The translations under genes were made by a program, and so were the position numbers. Of a DNA stretch of 36,938 bases, positions 36,320-36,938 are shown one piece after another. The notes under the pieces are model-generated. The model saw only the letters and a program-made list of their open reading frames with translations. It was not told the origin of the DNA and did no database searches. This stretch comes from Bacillota bacterium (GTDB lineage Bacteria > Bacillota > Clostridia > Christensenellales > Aristaeellaceae), in the NCBI GenBank assembly GCA_030057655.1, contig JASGUQ010000006.1:1-36938 (forward strand). Reading direction: 5' to 3'. Position 1 is the stretch's first letter; every line of letters starts with the position of its first letter.

Positions 36320-36938
36320 TCACGCTGGGTTTCCGCTTCTCATCCCCTGATAGATTGCTCTTGCCATCTGCTGCATTACATTCTTATAAAAAGCCTTATC
36401 TTTAAATAACTTTGTGAAAGAGTCAGTCTGTTCCCTGTGGCATTCCATGGCCACTTTGCTAAATTCATCCGGGAAGACGGCCTGCACAAACATCTCCTGG
36501 TCGGTGATTTGGGATAGACGTCTCAGCGTTTCATTGTCCTTGGCGATGCGGTCATAAATGGCTTCCACAATAACACGATCACCATCTGTGAACTTTCCTT
36601 CATAAAGAAGATTAATTTTCTCGATAATCATTTCAAGCGGCGCCATTTTATCCAGAGGGCGGGTAAAAGTGTCCGAGGTGCTGGGTTTTAGTTCCCCCGC
36701 CCCTTCACCGGAAGGCAACCCGATGCTGCCTGAGAAAGTCTCCTCAAGGCGGTTTTTTTCAAGCTTAATCAGGCCGGTCAGGTCAACAACCGGGCGCGGA
36801 TCTGCGGGTAAAAGCCGCCACAAATATTCGCAGAAAAGGTAAAAACGATGCAATTCCGCGTCATACATGCGTGTGATTTGAGCGACATAGGCATACGCCC
36901 GGTTAAAATGCCGCAGGCTGTCGCGAAACTTATAACGA
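36320..36938 (-). CDS. hsdR: Type I restriction endonuclease subunit R, C-terminal part (runs off the right edge)
   Basis: The minus-strand frame is open from the right edge to the TGA at 36322-36320, giving about 206 residues; the ATG at 36868 is internal, as the frame continues upstream of it. The sequence resembles the helical C-terminal domain of HsdR: FRDSLRHFNRAYAYVAQITR, then HRFYLFCEYLWRLLP, then PLEMIIEKINLLYEGKF and the end FYKNVMQQMARAIYQGM. HsdR is the translocating nuclease subunit of type I restriction-modification complexes; the nuclease and helicase motifs would be beyond the window. Base composition is lower in GC than the rest, suggesting acquisition by transfer. Whether the gene is complete cannot be seen. 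Confidence 0.75.
   Translation of the reverse strand, partial: RYKFRDSLRHFNRAYAYVAQITRMYDAELHRFYLFCEYLWRLLPADPRPVVDLTGLIKLEKNRLEETFSGSIGLPSGEGAGELKPSTSDTFTRPLDKMAPLEMIIEKINLLYEGKFTDGDRVIVEAIYDRIAKDNETLRRLSQITDQEMFVQAVFPDEFSKVAMECHREQTDSFTKLFKDKAFYKNVMQQMARAIYQGMRSGNPA

Overview
The window looks like a chromosomal segment of an anaerobic Gram-positive bacterium of the class Clostridia (Bacillota). The evidence is the 16S rRNA 5' half, which reads as a Clostridia-type sequence, a T-box leader ahead of valS, strong AGGAGG ribosome binding sites, an ECF-type vitamin transporter subunit next to type III pantothenate kinase, an iron-sulphur two-subunit fumarase, a BlaI/M56 pair, and RpoB/RpoC encoded as separate proteins of about 1,270 and 1,200 residues. 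Coding regions are GC-rich while promoters and gaps are AT-rich. I would not name a genus; affinity to the Christensenellales or a related uncultured order is only a guess.

Layout. Positions 1-765 are the 5' half of a 16S rRNA gene on the minus strand, with its promoter at 898-927. Next comes a secreted D,D-carboxypeptidase with peptidoglycan-binding repeats (1094-2452, minus). A Gfo/Idh/MocA oxidoreductase and sugar isomerase/epimerase pair (2616-4526) is followed by the lysine/diaminopimelate genes asd-dapA-dapB (4589-7315). These converge on mgtE (7385-8731, minus), whose long leader carries a 25-codon upstream ORF and a terminator-like hairpin. Divergent from mgtE is tmcAL, followed by fumarase alpha and beta and a second D,D-carboxypeptidase (9011-13062). 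A large minus-strand block follows: yceD-rpmF-[T-box]-valS-rsmH-rsmI and then, from its own promoter, panT-coaX (20092 down to 13075). Next on the minus strand is rpmH-rnpA-yidD-yidC-khpB (22964 down to 20182). This cluster normally lies beside dnaA, but here it is divergent from rpoB-rpoC (23251-30683). The last part holds an MFS transporter (minus), a BlaI-type repressor, an M56 sensor protease and a secreted SH3-domain protein in one overlapping operon (32324-36047), and finally the C-terminal part of a type I restriction HsdR running off the right edge.

How the genes fit together. Most of the window is housekeeping: ribosome and rRNA (16S, L32, L34, RsmH, RsmI, YceD, RNase P protein), tRNA function (ValS, TmcAL), transcription (RpoB, RpoC), membrane protein insertion (YidC, YidD, KhpB) and cell-wall supply and trimming (Asd/DapA/DapB, two S11 peptidases). 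The less ordinary content is regulatory. Three places merit most attention: the mgtE leader, the panT leader, where one segment can pair with either of two partners and one of these abuts the ribosome binding site, and the BlaI/M56/SH3 operon, which lacks a beta-lactamase and has twin operators. I found no CRISPR array, insertion sequence or tRNA gene.
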